A stretch of 64,000 bases of DNA from Datura wrightii (Eukaryota > Streptophyta > Magnoliopsida > Solanales > Solanaceae), in contig JASDFA010000020.1 of the NCBI GenBank assembly GCA_035772735.1, forward strand, positions 14,983,501-15,047,500, written 5' to 3'. The notes beneath the pieces were generated by a model. It made no database searches and was not told the DNA's origin. It was given only the letters and a program-made list of their open reading frames with translations. Made by a program: the position numbers and the translations under genes. Below are positions 21,726 to 35,649 of this stretch, one piece after another. Every line of letters starts with the position of its first letter. Positions within the stretch are counted from its first letter, which is position 1.

Positions 21726-23560
21726 TCTCAAGATCAAGACCTACATTTTATGACATCTTTCGGCATGAAAAACAATACTTTCAATCTTATTAGCATGCTT
21801 TAAGTATTAAACTTAATTCATTTTTTATTAACGTGCTACACAAATAATGTCAAGTCGTCATGATTTCAAAGCTATAAATAAAGAAAAGGAGAAAATACAT
21901 TTAGAATGGTGACATATAAGTCATGACAAATTTGTATATCTTCATGTTATATTCAACCTATCTATCTTGTTAAATAACTCATAGACCATATAGGATCATC
22001 ATGATTTCGAATTTTTACTCGCGGTACCTCATTTAAACTTATTCCAATTGGTGTCTTTGGTGTACCTCTGTTTCATTTATTCCATTCACTCATGAAAGCT
22101 CTCCCTTTAATTTATTCCTTTTCACTTATGATACCTCTGTTATTTTAAATCTACCAAAGAAAAAAAAAAACCTTTTATAAATTTGCATGCAAGTCATTAC
22201 AAACAGATATGAAATCATGCTACATTCAACATATCTATCATGTTTTGGATTACTCCTAACTTGTACCAGATCGTCATGGCTACAACCTACAAACAAGAAA
22301 GTATGTGACATGCAAGTCATGAGTCGGCTCAATCGAACTCGAGCTTGACTGAACTAAACTCTGGATGAGCTTTAACCAAGCTGAGCAGAACTGAGCCAAG
22401 CCACTTTTCACCATAACCGAGAAGATCTAATTATAGTAGAGCCGAGTTGATACTAGGCTTAATTGCAACTAAGAAGAAAAAGAGGAGGAGGAGGTAGAAG
22501 AAAAAGAAGAGGAAGAAGAAAAGACCACCTATCACATTAAACTTTTATCATTCTTACATGCCACAGAAATGATGTATTTTATCTGTTTTGGAGGGTGATC
22601 ATAACAGAAAACATTTCCCACACGTCACAAGTACAATCCAGCAGTTAAGAAGTCCTAATTCAAATAGGGATTGCAAAGCCAATGTATGATGCTCAGCTTC
22701 ACTGAGCGTTTAGAAATTTGAATAAGTCCCATTCCTATAATTTTGCACGAGCTTTAGAGAATCCACTTTCAAAGGGAAGAAAATATAATGTAAGGTAAAG
22801 TCAATCAGTTTCCTCCAATAAAAAAATACATAAGTCCGAATTGAGCGGTCTCATAAAGTTGTCTCTTATTAACTGTTTAGAAAAAAATGTAAGGATAAAC
22901 AAGGTTACTTTTCAAATTCTGGGTAATAAACATCAACCTTTGTCCAAAACAATCTACCTTTTGATCCTTTGGACATCCCTATCTTGGGGACACAAGGACT
23001 TAGGACTTGGGTGGCTGGAAATGCATGTCCAATCAGAAAGACTTTGAAAATTAAAGTACTCATCTGTCAATGATAGACCAGCTCATGAGGGCGGGCAATC
23101 CAAGATTTTTGCAAATGTCACGAGTATCAAACGTGGAAAATTCTTGCTTCTTTTCCAACACAAAACTAGCCCATAGCCATACATATATGTTGCATTGCCA
23201 TCTAAGAAAAATTCACCTGCCTTCCCTCCACACATTTTAATTTTATCCTCCCTTTGCACACAATAAAAAACACACCTGTATTATTTTTCTTTTGTATAAT
23301 TTCAGTCTAAGATAAATTTAAATGTAATAGCATGGTTGACTCACAACCTACTATAATCCTCTAATCGTATATACTTGATTGTATGACCAAACTTCCTTTA
23401 TTTCCCTCTCTTATTCTGTTTATTCATAGGTAAGGGATGCTGATCAAAGTCACTTTTATATGTCAAAGGTCATCAAGCATGACAATACATCTCGAGGCAT
23501 GCACAATGACATACTTGTGATAAAACTCAATTTACTTGCCAATACAAAGACATTATATCA
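21726..23560. other. Intergenic spacer downstream of the AP2-type gene
   Basis: No gene is visible. It holds a purine tract (about 22470-22523, GAGGAGGAGG and GAAGAA units, the opposite sense to 21482-21709). It also holds a short run of GAGC/GCTC words (about 22320-22440: GGCTCAATCGAACTCGAGC, AAGCTGAGCAGAACTGAGCC) that resembles the subterminal words of small hAT-derived elements. The short open frames are not supported. Confidence 0.6.
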
Positions 23561-23699
23561 TCATCCGCCCTAATAGGGGCATATATATATTTGTGTAAAT
23601 CTATATGAATAACAGAATCATCAAGTTGTAAGTACGTGGCTGAACAGCTTAACAGAATCAGTAAAACTACTTTTTCAGCATTCACAAAATGGAGGGAGA

Positions 23700-26339
23700 T
23701 CAAGAGAACAACATGTCGTGCTCTATATCTTCAGAGGCTGAAAAACCATTGTCTTCTGGCTCCTCCTCTTCCTCCTCCTCCTCACTGTTCAGTGCTGAAG
23801 TTAAAGGTTCAGATTTCCTCCGTGCACCAGCCCCACTTCGTCTTCGAGTTTCTATAAAAACATTTAATCTGATTAGTACTGTAGCCACCAAGAATGCTAC
23901 ACAATGACTACAAGTATAGGACTTTACTCTTATTAGTAATTGCTGAGCGTGTAAGTGCCAAAAATTCATCCCATTTGAATTGTCTTAGTTCCTGCTTCTC
24001 CTCCTCTGAAAGCTCAAAGTTCGGTTCCCTCCCACACATAAAAGCAGCCCTACAGGAAAAAGAAAATTTCCGTCCATATTAAAGCTTCCACTGAAGAATC
24101 ATCTAAGTGCAATAGAACTGAACAAGGATATTGCTGTAAATTTTTGAAAACTGGTAGATGAACCCTAGGAAATCCCATCTTAATCAGATACCAGTAAGGT
24201 ACAGATTTGAAACATTTAACATCACACTGAAGGAGCAGCAGCATTAAACAAAAGTCCAAGAGAAATAAATTTGCACGCATTATGATACCTGTCATACAGT
24301 CTAGCAGCTTCTTCTTGAGTGCTAACTGTACCCAAGTGGATTTGTTTCTTGTCAACTTTTATTGCAGCTTGCCATTTCATATTTTTAAAGTAGACACCTC
24401 TCATGAGACATGGTTCTTGGTTTTCAAAGTGCTTTCTTCTGTGACGCTTTCTGCGTTTAACTTCTGGAACAGCAAATGCACAAATGTTATTTCACGGGTT
24501 GCAAGCAGAAAAGATACAAGAGATTCCTAATAAAGCGCTCAATGTGAATATTCCTGTACTAAGATTTCTGGAACTAGAGGGTCTTTCAGTCAAGCCAAGA
24601 ACTAGTGGTTTAAGTAGGAGTATTCAAATAGCTCCTAGCTAATTCACAAGTTGATTCAGATAAAGAACAAAATGGAGCTATCGATCATTTGATTTGATGA
24701 CAGCAATCAGCAGCTAAGTTTCAAGTGACATATCCCACAAACATGAAATATCAATATTCTGAGGCCAGAAGAATTGCTATACAATGTGAACTAGGGATAA
24801 TAGCAACATATGGCTTTTCAAAAGCTAGATGGAAGAAGTTATATATCATGACTATTGAGGAACAGAGGAAGCTAATTAATTATTCAAGTTGATCCTTTTT
24901 TTTTTTTTGTATTTTATGAGCATAGAAAAGCAGAGAATCACACACATAAGCAGTAAAGACATCATCCATACATGTGCTTCAGATTGTGGAGCCTTTCTTG
25001 AGATTTTGTCTGCAACATGCAGTTGCTTCATGGTGCTGTTCAATCAATTATCATGTTTCATTCAAATATACTTGCAGAAAATTATTCATAAACACATTTA
25101 TAGGATCCCACCGTCTGTCCTCATCAATATTTTACCATGCTGTCCCCCAAACCCTCCACCCCCTTTCCTAATCTTCTGCCCTTTTTATTTTCTTATTTAC
25201 CCTAGCTTTATCCTTACTCCTTTAGACCTGTTTTTAATGAACTAGCAGCTCTAGACTCTGTAAAGCGCCATCTTGCCCATCAGTTGATATCAGATAAGAA
25301 CGTTGTTTCAGAAGCAACAAAATTTTCAAGTCAGCAAAACCAAATGCAGGGCTGAACAATTATGTGCAGTCATGTAGAAGATACCGAAACAGACGTATCC
25401 AAATTTTGTTGTATGCACCATAAAGATCAGAAGGATCTACCTTAATATAATGAAATGAAAATACATGCAACTAGGTGATGAAACCATAATTAGTATATAA
25501 GAGAAAACCTGGAAATTGTTGAGCGGTCTGCTCCATCAAGGAGCCAGAGGCATGACTATTGGATGATCCAGGAACAACCTTTATAGCAATTTTCTGAAGA
25601 GCATTGAAACAATAGATTAGGATATAAAGAATGCCAGCAGAACTTAGTATTTATAAAGAAAACATCAAATCCAATAGGTCAGGCAGAGGATTCCACATGA
25701 TCCTTTGTGAATTAACATCCTATTGACTAAGAAGAAAACATACACGTTAATCTGCTCACCAAACCATAAGATACTCAGTAATAGAAAGGTCTGAATCAGA
25801 TTGTCAATTTTTGCGTGAAGTTTACTTAATAATCAATACCACAATAGTGATAGTTGTGCCATAACTTGTTAGTAATCAATTATTCTTTCCTTGCTGTAAC
25901 TAAGGCAGAAGCAAATATTTGGAGAGAAAACTATTATCCAAAAACTCAATTAAAGCTGGACCGAACCTTAGATATTTAAGGATTTGACTTCATCGTTCCA
26001 ATTGACATTTTTTTTAATAGTCAGAATGCTATCAGTACTAGCAGACAATGCAGGTAAAACCATAAAAACTGTAAAAGGAGCAACAAACATGGTTGGCTAT
26101 TCACATTATTGAAAAACCTCCTTCAAGTGGACACATTTTCTTTTACCCTTTTTTGTCTCATTGCCAGTATTAATTTACACAGAAAATCAAGTGAATTGAA
26201 TTTGCATCCATCATATATAAATATCTTTTTCAATATTAAGCACTTTCTGCAGCGAGCCTAGAAGAACCCTTCCTTTTCTGCATGAAATGATCTAAGGAAG
26301 AAACTGAAACACACACAATACATCTTGCTATCGAAATCT

Positions 26340-26394
<55 letters not shown>

Positions 26395-27694
26395 AAATAG
26401 AGGCATCCAATAGGATTGGACATAGCAGCATAACAAGAGTTGTCATATCTTGCTAAATGCAAAGTTTTCACTTAGACTTTCCTTTCCAAGAAACCAAATA
26501 ACTACCTATGCTGCGCAAGCCACTTCCACTAATTTGATCAGTATTCTGGAAAATGTTCTACATAGTTTTGAAGATACAATCAAGTAGAATTTCTGAGCTT
26601 CTGTATTATGCACACTAGTTTGACTAAGCACGAGGGTATGGAATAGCTAATTAGGTTTAGTAGGAAATATATTAAATAAACTCTCAAATAGGTTTAATTC
26701 TAGCAGATTATCCTACAGCTATTGAAACCAGTCAATCTTTTCACGATAAACCAAAATAGAAGGGAATGAATCAGAGACAGTATCCTTTAGGATCATAGCT
26801 TAAGAAAGTCGCATCACATACTGCTTCTTCAATTAGATCATCTGTAAGAAACCATTCGGCTAAAAACTACTTCATTTGCTGATTCAAGACACAGTTGAAT
26901 GCAGTCAAAAGACCCACCGAAGAAGCCACCCACTCATTTCATATTAGAAAGAGCAGGGTGGTAGTTAGAAATAGAGGCTGTCCTAAAATTGTTAAAGGTG
27001 ACGCCATGTTGCTTCTATCTTATTTAAGCTAAAAAATGCCGTTAGAGTCTAACAATTACATCCTTCTTAGTTGCTTGTGAGTTCAGAAGTACGAACTAGT
27101 CTTCAAGGATTATGAGGAGTCTTTTATAAGCAAAATCAGGCAAATCTAGACATTCATGCTTACGCAACATATTAGCACAATGCTATCACTTCTACTTCAG
27201 ATATATTAAAATTAGTAACTGAAGGGATGCAGCTAGAATGATAAAATGGGTTTAAAATAATACAGAGCAGAAATACCGAATGTCAACAAACTATTCATAC
27301 CTCTTTTGACTCATCAATATCAGTTGGCATTGGATGGACACTAGTGGGTTTGTTGTTGAAGAAACGATGCTCCGCGAAGTGCCCATTCTCAGAAAACTTT
27401 GGCAGTGGAACCAAGAAGGCGCTTCGACCTTCATAACCATTTAGGTATCATGAAAAGTGATCCAAAAGTATTGCTAAACTTGTAAAGTAAATTCACCCGA
27501 AAGTGAAAAATATAACAGATAAAGTGAAAACAGGGCATTCTAGTTTACAGTAGATAGAGAACTTGACAACTGCATTTTACAAACTATAGAATCTACGGGT
27601 CTATCTGACTTCAATGATTATAATGAACCAAGATGCACTAAATATGCATACCAGAGCAAAGCCCTAACAGCTTGCGCCTTCGGATGCTCACCAT
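23700..27694 (-). CDS. APD1: AP2-domain protein of the At4g13040/APD1 type (six coding exons)
   Basis: Putative nuclear transcription regulator. Coding exons (minus strand, in order): 27652-27694, 27301-27428, 25509-25593, 24289-24463, 23928-24049, 23700-23851. All introns are GT-AG, the phases match exactly, and 234 codons result. Visible parts: N-terminus MVSIRRRKLLGLCSG, basic cluster at residues 88-97 (KRRKRHRRKH, a likely nuclear signal), AP2 domain from about 107 to 160 (RGVYFKNMKWQAAIKV, EEAARLYDRAAF), and an acidic tail with eight Glu at 208-215. The AP2 domain lacks the usual WGKW and DNA-contact start of ERF proteins. From memory this matches the single-copy Arabidopsis At4g13040, reported as APD1, a positive regulator of salicylate defence. 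The name rests on that recollection; the gene model rests on the sequence. No breaks are seen. Confidence 0.88.
26342..26391. repeat. TA microsatellite in intron 2
   Basis: About 25 TA units inside the longest coding intron (25594-27300) of the AP2-type gene. Confidence 0.95.
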
Positions 27695-29270
27695 AGCTCG
27701 CCAATTACGCCTAGAAGCAAAGTGATAATTTAAGAAGGGCTTGAATTTTATAAGAAGAAGACTGCAATAAGAGTTTAATTCAATGAAAATAGCGAAATTC
27801 CAACAACAGGAAGTAGAAGAGGAAAAGAAAGGTCGAGACACATTTCCATTTGTACATAGCAGAATGATGCCAACTTCTTAGGCAAAGTAGAAAAAAATGC
27901 CTAATGGGGCTCTTAGATGGATGGGAATTGAGGCCATGTATGAAGCATCTTAAACAAGATGGATTTACTGATACCAATCATAAAACACTATGTAAGTGAA
28001 ATGTGAAAGTAATTCTTAATACACTATCAGCATTACATATATTATGATCACTTGCAGAACAAAGTCAGCAGCCAGTGGCTGGGCAGACATTGCTAAAACT
28101 CCGACAAATATCAATGTCTGAGGTTGTACTGATTGGTTACATAAAATAAGACTTTGTCATTCCCATACTGGTAAAAGTAAGCCCACATACCCTTTCTACA
28201 TGAGCAAACACCTCATTGAAAGGTGAAAATGAATAAAAGGAAAAGAAGGGAGGCGCTGACTTGTGAATTTGCATGATAGAATTGCAGAATCATAGAAAGA
28301 AAGGTATAACATTTAGACTAGTTAGAGAGAGAAGTGGTGGGCAATAAAAGGTATAAAGAATGTTAGATGATTCAAGCGACAAGAGCAAGGTGACAACAGA
28401 TGAAACCCCCAAGTTCGCAGCTTCAACAAGCCCAGAACAAAGGATTAGTCTAGCAGGCATTGAGTAAAGCAGAAAATCTCATGATGCCAACCAGAAATAG
28501 ATTTGAAGGAAACACACCCCCCCTTTTGGGAAGATAAGGTTATATCTCTCCTTGTAGACCAAGTCAACCCTCACCAACCTACCACCTTTTGTGGATAAAA
28601 GCAGAAGAAAGAACCCAACTTTGCAAGACAACAAACATCAAAACAATCAGAACAAGGAGAAGAAAACCTCAGTACTACCATCCACATGAAAAGAGTACCA
28701 TTTGTCATCATCTAAAGCACAATGACCGAGGTCAATGCTAACAAATTTTCCCAGTTCCCACATGTTAACCACAAGTCAAAAGAAACAAAACCAAAAGCAC
28801 CGTTACAAGTATTGTATTGAGAGGCAATATTACCTTAAAAACTACAACAACAAGACTGTAATAAGAAGAAAGAGGAAGAAAAGTGGTTGGTGAAGCGTGG
28901 GAACCGAGGAAATCAAGAATTTGGAATGGGGATTTAGGTGAAAAGAAAGAATGGAATTGATTTAAGTAGAAAAAGGGGAAGGTGGTGAAGAAGGGAGGAA
29001 GAGGGTGTGGGTAGAAAAAAGAGAGAGAGAAAGAGGGTGGAGATTGTGTTTGTAATTGTAGTTGTTACTCATGCATCTACCACCTTTTGTTTTTATTTCT
29101 ACTCTCATTATGTCTTTGTTTTTCTAGAGAGGCTGGCTGGTGATGCTGGTAAGCAACAAAAGGGGCTCTCCCTCTCCTGCTTTGGGGGGTAGTGCGGGGT
29201 TGTGGGGTAGAAAGAGAGAGAAACAAAGAGTTAATATAGAGAGAGAGTGTGTGTATGTGTGTGTGTGTGT
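27695..29270 (-). other. Probable 5' UTR with intron of the AP2-type gene
   Basis: The start codon lies 16 bp after a splice acceptor (CTTCTAG, intron edge at 27711). A fitting donor, AAG|GTAATATTG, lies at 28833/28834, which gives a 1.1 kb leader intron and a first exon from 28834 rightwards. That first exon is CT-rich on the minus strand, as is usual for plant leaders. The exact transcription start is not visible; the 29238-29270 GA/GT repeats would lie near it. Confidence 0.45.
29238..29270. repeat. GA then GT microsatellite
   Basis: GAGAGAGA followed by GTGTGTGT units near the presumed promoter of the AP2-type gene; CT and CA on the coding strand. Confidence 0.9.
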
Positions 29271-29287
29271 TGAAACTTCTTCTATTA

Positions 29288-29303
29288 TTATATATATATA
29301 TGC
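29288..29303 (-). promoter_or_regulatory. Candidate TATA region of the AP2-type gene
   Basis: CATATATATATATAAT on the minus strand, just upstream of the GA/GT repeat and the CT-rich leader. It is the only TATA-like stretch at a fitting position, but it is also a simple repeat. Confidence 0.3.
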
Positions 29304-29329
29304 ACTTACTAAAGCTGTTTTTAAGTGAC

Positions 29330-30921
29330 CGTTGTGCCCCTCTGATTCTTTCTTTGGTAGTATCTTTCAGTATTTTGATGACTAGAATACCCTTGATTAA
29401 TGTATAGCCTTTTTTCCTTTTTGGGGAAAAAAGATCCAAAGAAGAATCTAATTTCCTCCGGGAAAAAATGAAATGCAATATTACTCTGAATTTTCATCCA
29501 ACCAACGCAGATTGGCTTTGGCAGAGTAACTGATTGGATTTTCTTAAATAAGTTTAGCTTTCTTTTCCTGGACATCAACGTTAAGGAGGTTTTTCTTTTT
29601 TTTAATTTTTTTTATATCTAGTAGGTCTGGGATTTGGCATGTTATAGTCGCTCTATTACAAACTATATGCGGATCTACATATACGAATGGGTCACCGCAT
29701 TCAGATATTTTAATTAAATTTGTTATTCGTTGTAAAAAGAAAAAGAAAAAAAGAAAAAAAAACAAGTTCAGAAGGAGATTCGAACGCACACATCGCTTGC
29801 TCATGAGTTAACGCTTTAGGCTATAGGCAAAATATAATCACTGACCACTTACTTCTTTGTTACCTTTTACTTTCTAGGATTAAATTAACATATTTTTTTT
29901 AAAAAAAATTAATAAAAATTATAATTTAATTAATATAATTTAATTAATTAATAGATATTTTTTGAAAATTTATAATATTCATTCTTTCTATATTCTAAAG
30001 TGAGCTAAATACTAAAGGTTGAGTTAAAAGAAAAATAGTCAATTATTTCTTGAATATTGAAACTAGCAACTACTCTGAAACAATTATTTCTAATATACCT
30101 AACAACTAAAAAAAAAATGGGGGAATAGCATATTATATTAAAGATCACATTTATCTAATACCATGTTGTAAAAGTTCTTTAAGTTGATTTTTGCTCATAT
30201 TTTTTCAAATTAATTTTAGCTGATTTTCTTTTTCTTTAAGCTTAAAATATTACTTTTTCTATTTTAATTTATGTGATTCACTTTTTTTAAAAATCTATTA
30301 TGAAAAAATTATCACCTTTCTATAATTAGAAATAATTTACTTAAGAATTCTTTTTTTTTATCCCTAGTGAAATAATTTATAGTCACACAAATATCTAAGC
30401 TTTATTTTAGATCATAATTTTTAAATGTCTTTCTTTTTTTCTTTCTTAAATTTTGTGTCTAGTTGAACAATGTCGCATAAATCGAGATGAAGGGAGTAAT
30501 AACTTCTTCTTTCTACTAATTTTTTCTCCTCTCTTTTCATCAAAATATTAAAAATCTCGACAGTGAATTTCTTTTACTCTTTGTTCTATTATCTAAAGGG
30601 TGAAAATCATTTTCACCCCTAACTTTATTTTAAAAATCAAACTCCCCCCTCAACTTTGAACAATAGACATTCTTTCCCCTTTATCCTAATTGACTTATTA
30701 AAATGTTTGTTTTACCCTTGTTATTTTCAATCCTCCATTTATGTAATACTTTTTTAAATTATACATCATATTTTATTTTTTAACCTAGATATTTATAGTT
30801 TCTTATTTAAATTCACGAACATTATAAGTAGAACAATACTTCTATGACTTTATCACAAAATCTAATGCTATTTATTATTTTATTATTATTATTATTGTTA
30901 TTAAATATTATATGCATTAAA

Positions 30922-30961
<40 letters not shown>

Positions 30962-31347
30962 TGCATCATGTGTGTATTTATGTTTCTCTTCTTTCTTATT
31001 TTCTATTGTTTATATAAATAAATAAATAAATAAAATTTGATTGTTATTAATAGAATATTTCATAAATTATAATTTAAAATTAATTTACATTATAAATAAT
31101 CTTTAAATTTTTCTTTATTTTTATTAATTTTTTTGTATTTCATGCATTGAGATATATTTATAAAAATTATTATTACCTTTTATTTTCACTTGTATAAATA
31201 AATATTAGATTTTTGATTATTATTAAAAATTATTTTTTTATTCTGCTAATTTACTTCATTATAGAACAACATTAACTTATATACTCAATTAGTATTTTTA
31301 ATTTTATTTTGTCTGAAAAGTTAATATTTATTTATTTTAATTAAAAA
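29330..31347. other. A+T-rich spacer with microsatellites
   Basis: No gene is seen. Contents: poly-A/T runs, a TA repeat (30927-30957), an AAAT repeat (about 31014-31035) and, at 30600-30730, a segment that is the reverse complement of 45590-45665 beyond the gypsy-C element. Confidence 0.7.
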
Positions 31348-34300
31348 TACCACGCCCCACCTTGGGAGGCATGACTGGCACATGGTGCCACACTGGCAAC
31401 TAACTGACTTGGCTACGCTTATGCACGTCTGGTGCCAGCCTGCGACTCAATTTAAGAAAACTACGGGTTATATCTCGACTATAAATATAGCCCCGGCCAA
31501 CAAGGTCGTATAGCCACCTGTAAACGAAAACAGCTAACCAACAACAGGCAATAGAAGGGATCCTATGCAGGTCACCAAGGCCACCATGTTGTCTAGTTAT
31601 AACAAAAGTGAAGCCAAGCTACTATACTAGGACTCACACATCCAACACACGAAGCATAACTCCCCACACGGCTAGCATACAACTAACTGACTAACGATTG
31701 TAGTCCGCAAGCCTATAAGAATACAAATAGTGGTCGGGACAGGACCCCGACCTATCCAAAATGCTATAAAACTGAAATACAAAAATCTCTACAACCTGGC
31801 AACTCCGAATGAAAGGAGTTGTCCCAACTGCGGACTCTGAACAACTACTACTGGAGATCCTGAACCCTATCTGTCTAAATCTGCAGGAAAGTAATGCAAC
31901 GTCCATGGGAGGGCGTCACTACGATATGTACCGAATATGTAAGGCAATATATAAGCTGATAACGACCGGAAATAAGTAGAAAAAAGGGCAGGAAGATTAA
32001 CCTGTACGCCTGTTGATTCGTAATCTGCATCTAACCAACATTACATGTACATAAGCTAAGACTGTATAATTACACATTTATAAACTATAACTAGCAGACA
32101 AGAATACAAACAAGAACCTCACTTGGCCCCCATAAGCCGGAAGGTACAATCAACACAGAATAACTCGTTCAGGCCCCCATAAGCCCTGGCGAGCACATCT
32201 CAATCTATATACCCCTATCCAGGTTTCTATGACTCCACTGGTACTATAGCCAACCTACCAGTCCCCTAGGTCTACAACTGGGCCCGCTTGGCCCCTGAAC
32301 TGTAGTTGTATCTAAGTCCAATAAACTCCTGATATCTGCATCCCGAGCACCAGGCTCAACGGGGGTATGTAAAGCCAACCACGGCATATAATAGCCCACA
32401 CATGGAATGGACTGTATGAGGACCTCATCTTCGTACTCGCAGACGGCATACCGCTCCTCGGAGCAACGATATCTAGCCCCTCGTGGGCGTCGACACAGCT
32501 AGTAACCTTGGGGTGGTCATGGATGGCTCCTAAGTGAGGGCAACCCCAACTAAGGTGTTTTACTAACATATCAATCTAGCCACTCAAAAGGTGTAACTGG
32601 CCTTCTGGGCCTAACTCCACCGTTGCTCGCCCCCTAGGATAGTTTAAAGGGTTGCTAGCAGGCATACCGTGCACCTGTATTTGATTAGAGGATCCTGATA
32701 GTGATTATGATCTCTAATAGTCTGGACTGAATAGGGCGATATCTGGAGTGGTCCAACACAATACTCTATATGTCCTGCCCAGACATCTATACTCATAATA
32801 ACTGCGGGGTCGAGAATGACTAACTACTCAGTCCCTCTGCTTAGGACAACTGTAGGGCCAGTACTGGCCGAACATGCTTTTGAGAGATCGACCCCTAATC
32901 CTCCATAGAAAGTTTATTAACATCCTTAGCCTGTGGGCAGAACTATATTAACATGGTACTTACTAATGCTTTAGGCCTCATCTTGGTCTAATCGGATCTT
33001 ATATTACTTTTCTAGGCGATTCTTAACCTTATAGACAACTTTATATAGACCTAACCATTCCTAGCAACCTGTGGGTGACAGGAATCGGCTGGGGTACTGA
33101 CCCGACCTCTAACTACTGATAAGGCCCCCTTCCTTAGGATATCCACGGGTCTATTTGACCTGGACCACTGGGTTGGCTTCCTGGGCGAACTATGTGATAA
33201 CTGCCAAGTCAACTAGGATTGACAATTATTGGTAATGGCTAATAGGGTGGTAGGTTGTCACTCAGTACACTAGTGTACCTTAGTTCACTGATTTTAATGT
33301 ATGACTATTCTGTCTACATTTTGGGCCCTGGGATATGCGGTTACATTAATGGTTCTGGGCATGCTTTTCTAGCAACCCCGGCGCCAAACTGGTAGTTATG
33401 TCGCCTAACTACGCCTACGCTGTTCAACTTACTAACTCAGGCTCGCTAACCCTCACGAATTTCTAAGATCTAGTCCTGACAATAAAACATACAATCCTTC
33501 TAAAATAATGAACCGGAGAATAGAAGAGTTTCTATGACGCTTCTAGCGTGTATCGTACTTATCATGTCTTTTTCCGACGAGGGATACTACGGTATAATCC
33601 ATATACATTTTCTAGAAGCTAACCACAATATATATATAACCATAATCTACTGATGGCAGTTACTCGAAGCATATTTGATCTTTATATACTAGCAACAACT
33701 AATCCCAACATGTTTAATCACAATTTAATGGTAGCAACTATCTACAACATGTGAAATCATCATTTCTATTCGAGAACATAAGTCCTAACTAGGGGTGGCC
33801 AAAAAAACCGAAAACCGAACCAAAAAAAATTGATTTTTCGATTTCATTTTTTTCGGTTTTTCGGTTCGGTTTTGATTCTCTTTTATAATGTAATTCGGTT
33901 TTTGGTTTTTTTTCGTTACGGTTCACCAGTTATTCAGTTTAACCGAAAAACCGAATATATATTAAAATTATTTTATTTTATTTTAATAATAAATAATTAA
34001 ATTAAATAAAAAATTAGAAACCCTAAATCCTAAATTCCTATCCTAAATCCTAATACTCTCTTCAATGAAAACATAACACTGAACACGTTCCTCTCTCACT
34101 CTCAGCCTCACTGCCTCACGCCCTCACCACTACGGCACTACCAGTCACCAGCCGGTAGCCACGTCTCCTCTCCGCCGACCGCCCGTCGCCGTCGGCACAC
34201 CCATTTCCCCAACTCCCCATCGGCCATCTCTCTAAGCATCTACTCGTCAGTCGTCTCTTTCTCTCATCTCTGCGAGACTGCGACTCTGCCTGCCCTTTCG

Positions 34301-34605
34301 GCCTCTCCAGCCTCCGCGGCTCCGCCCTCCAACCTCCAGGTGAGAGGTGACCAGGTCCAGCCGTCCAGAGTCGTCACTGACTCACCCGTCATTCGACCTC
34401 CAGTCCTCCACCTCCAGTCCTCCACCTCCAGGCTCCAGTCTCGTCTTCACTCTTTCGGTCATCGTCGACTCCACCATCTGCCTGAGCCTGACTGCCTCCT
34501 CTAAATTCCTCCCTGTTCTCTCGCCCAGCCCAGTCACAGACACTCACAGACGCCTCTCAGATCTCGCCTCTCAATCGCCAGCCTCGAACCTCAAGTCCTC
34601 AACAG

Positions 34606-35649
34606 GTAAGTAAAAGGGAATAACAAATTAACAATCCCATTATCCCAATTCCCAAAATATTGAGAATTTGAGATGGGCAGCCTGTGACCTGTGAATTGTG
34701 AATTGTGAATTGTGAATTTGTGATGTTGTGAAGTTCACTGAACTGTGGTCTGTGATACTGATTGCGATGTTGTGAGTTGTGACTGTGGTCTGTGAATGTG
34801 ATGTTGTGGCCTGTGATTGCCAGAAATAAATAAAAGAAAAAAACAAATGTAGTGAAAGTAATATTGAGAATTTGAGATTGGCAGATTGTTGTTAATTGTG
34901 ATGTTGTGAAGTGTGAAGTACTGAAGTAGTGAAGTGTGAACTGTGAATTGTGATTGTTGACTTGCTGTGAATTGTGATTTGTGATGTTGTGGCCTGTGAG
35001 CCTGTGAGGTTTTGACTGTGAATGTGATGTTGTGTGATTGTCAGAAATAAATAAAAGAAAAAAACAACCGTAGTGAAAGTAATATACTAATATTACATAT
35101 GATGAATGGGAAGAATTGAATCATAATTCATAGCCATACGCCCATACCGGAGATTCTCCTAGATAATAACATATTATATTATTATAATTTATACATGGGA
35201 TTTGCTAGAATACAACATAAAAAGGATGTCAAATAAGCAGGGAGTATATAGCACTTAAACTTTATTTGACATCTTACCAACAAACTAGTATAGTAGTATT
35301 ACACTATAATCAAGACTTCTCCACCTAATAGTGTAACATTCTATTCAAAGTTCAACATAAATGGAATAGAGATCAAAGACTGAGTGGAACATAAGAGAAA
35401 CAAGCCACCTGGTTTGTTGGTAAGATGTAATACTAGACTACTAGAGCACTAAAAACTTAATATTGTTTATTTTGAATAGTCAAACTTAATATTGTTTATT
35501 TTGAATAGTCTTTGGAATCACTTTCACTATACATACTTAATAGTTAATACTTTGATTCTTTAAATAGTCTTTGTCTTTTTGATATATCATCTGTTGGTTG
35601 TTGATTTGTTGGTTAATTATTTATGATTGTTCTTTTTAATTTTGTATAG
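34606..35649 (+). other. Leader intron of the hAT transposase gene
   Basis: The donor CAG|GTAAGT follows a C+T-rich leader (about 34070-34605), and the acceptor TTTGTATAG ends exactly at the transposase ATG (35650). The intron holds imperfect repeats of TGTGAATTG and TGTGATGTTG (34680-35040). The serine-rich frame at 34347-34613 in the leader is not supported as a gene. Confidence 0.55.

Noticed and set aside
21438..21803. Leucine/phenylalanine-rich and serine-rich frames resembling a membrane or low-complexity protein
   Set aside because: Pure translation of the CTT/CCT microsatellite in two frames.
23700..23969. Single-exon reading of the acidic frame as a small gene of its own
   Set aside because: Only 23700-23851 is exon; the phases and GT-AG borders join it to the AP2 exons, and the rest reads through an intron.
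27638..27841. A longer N-terminus starting upstream of the Met at 27694
   Set aside because: A splice acceptor at 27711 lies 16 bp before the Met, and the upstream residues look like intron sequence.
34347..34613. Serine/proline-rich 88-codon frame
   Set aside because: It lies in the C+T-rich untranslated leader of the hAT transposase gene, ends at a clear splice donor, and has no motif.
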